A stretch of DNA of 64,000 nt from Rummeliibacillus sp963792445 (GTDB lineage Bacteria > Bacillota > Bacilli > Bacillales_A > Planococcaceae): assembly GCA_963792445.1 (NCBI GenBank), contig CAWBWO010000017.1, positions 1 through 64,000 of the forward strand, read 5' to 3'. Under the pieces are notes generated by a model that saw only the letters and a list, made by a program, of their open reading frames with translations, was not told the DNA's origin and ran no database searches. The translations under genes and the position numbers were made by a program. Positions 63,433 through 64,000 of this stretch are shown piece after piece (positions within the stretch are counted from its first letter, which is position 1; the number at the start of each line of letters is the position of its first letter).

Positions 63433-64000
63433 TTACTGATGAATAGCCTTACCCTCTACTGCCAGAGCAGCTTCACCCATTGCTTCTGATAATGATGGGT
63501 GTGGGTGAATATGAGAAGAAATTTCCCAAGGCGTTGCGTCAACCAACATAGCAAGACTTGCTTCTGAAATCAACTCAGTTGCATGAGCACCAATTATATG
63601 AACGCCAACTAAATCATCTGTCTTTTGATCTTTTATCATTTTGATAAATCCTTCAGTTTCACCAAAGACAAGTGCTTTACCAAGCGCTGCAAAAGGAAAC
63701 TTCCCTACTGCTACATCTAAACCTTGTTCTTTTGCTTGTTTTTCAGTTAAACCAATACTTGCTACTTCAGGTCTACCATAAATACAACGCGCGATATTTT
63801 GAAGTTTGATGGACTCTGTTTTTTGTCCAGCAATATGCTCTACCGCATGAATTCCTTCATGCGAAGCGACATGTGCTAGTTGTAAGCCACCAATCACATC
63901 ACCAATTGCGTAGATATGAGATTCTTTTGTTTGATAATGCTCATTTACTTCGATAAAACCATGATTTAATCGAATATCTGTATTGTCTAAACCGATATTT
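63433..64000 (-). CDS. lpdV: dihydrolipoamide dehydrogenase (E3), partial
   Basis: The C-terminal part, at least 189 residues, continuing beyond the window edge. It contains YAIGDVIGGLQLAHVASHEG (FAD-binding), a dimerisation domain (ARCIYGRPEVASIGLTEKQAKEQG) and the active-site base loop GAHATELISEASLAM with HIHPHPSLSEAMGEA (His-Glu pair). It re-oxidises the lipoyl group of BkdB. It is six bases before bkdAA, the typical Bacillus lpdV-bkdAA order. Confidence 0.94.
   Translation of the reverse strand, partial: NIGLDNTDIRLNHGFIEVNEHYQTKESHIYAIGDVIGGLQLAHVASHEGIHAVEHIAGQKTESIKLQNIARCIYGRPEVASIGLTEKQAKEQGLDVAVGKFPFAALGKALVFGETEGFIKMIKDQKTDDLVGVHIIGAHATELISEASLAMLVDATPWEISSHIHPHPSLSEAMGEAALAVEGKAIHQ

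Overview
The window is chromosomal DNA of a low-GC, endospore-forming Gram-positive bacterium. Spore genes (two Tlp proteins, a gamma-type SASP-like protein, a YaaH/SleL-like cortex hydrolase, CotH) and many genes recognisable by their Bacillus subtilis counterparts (YqhG/YqhH, YqjA, BrxB, YqjC-YqjD-YqjE, YqjH-type Pol IV, RNase Z, the bkd operon) place it in Bacillales. Small-protein content and degenerate intergenic repeats fit Planococcaceae (Lysinibacillus/Rummeliibacillus/Kurthia relatives), but the genus cannot be fixed from the window. I saw no rRNA, tRNA, CRISPR array or prophage.

Layout. 0-1 kb: forespore small proteins. 1-4.8 kb: two TPP riboswitches in series controlling a thiamine-precursor import operon (thiZ-thiX-thiY-thiW). 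4.8-9.6 kb: Lrp regulator, GNAT enzyme, an acryloyl-CoA-reductase-like oxidoreductase divergent from a TetR regulator with palindromic operators between them, patatin-like lipase. 9.8-16.8 kb: a tricarboxylate-use cluster (TcuA-like dehydrogenase, LysR regulator, TRAP transporter, PrpF-family isomerase) with a shared palindrome in both control regions. 17-23 kb: metallo-phosphoesterase and a pst operon led by a secreted beta-propeller protein behind a good PhoP box; pstB is absent. 23.5-29 kb: LysM/GH18 hydrolase, ArsB-like pump, YqhG/YqhH. 29.3-32.6 kb: a very Ser-rich repeat protein gene, the CotH spore-coat kinase and a SET-domain protein. 34-42 kb: RNase Z, Pol IV, CheW-like protein, M20 peptidase, YqjD/YqjC (propionyl/methylmalonyl-CoA), Prli42. 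43-46 kb: a small, probably forespore-expressed gene next to the LigD/Ku end-joining pair. 46-50.4 kb: YqjA, BrxB, PBP4-type carboxypeptidase, YqeY-like protein. 50.7-54.7 kb: a broken BspA-like surface protein and another decayed gene. 54.8-64 kb (minus strand): lpd-bkdAA-bkdAB-bkdB and mutA-mutB-meaB.

Together the right-hand genes form a route for branched-chain amino acid breakdown: BKDH makes branched acyl-CoAs, and propionyl-CoA would pass through YqjD carboxyltransferase, YqjC epimerase and MutAB/MeaB to succinyl-CoA.

The point most worth follow-up is the Ser-rich repeat protein beside CotH and a SET protein, a candidate spore-coat substrate/modifier set. A caution: thiY, mutA and bkdAB each carry one extra base that breaks an otherwise normal C-terminus, and the repeat genes carry more indels, so sequence errors must be separated from true decay.
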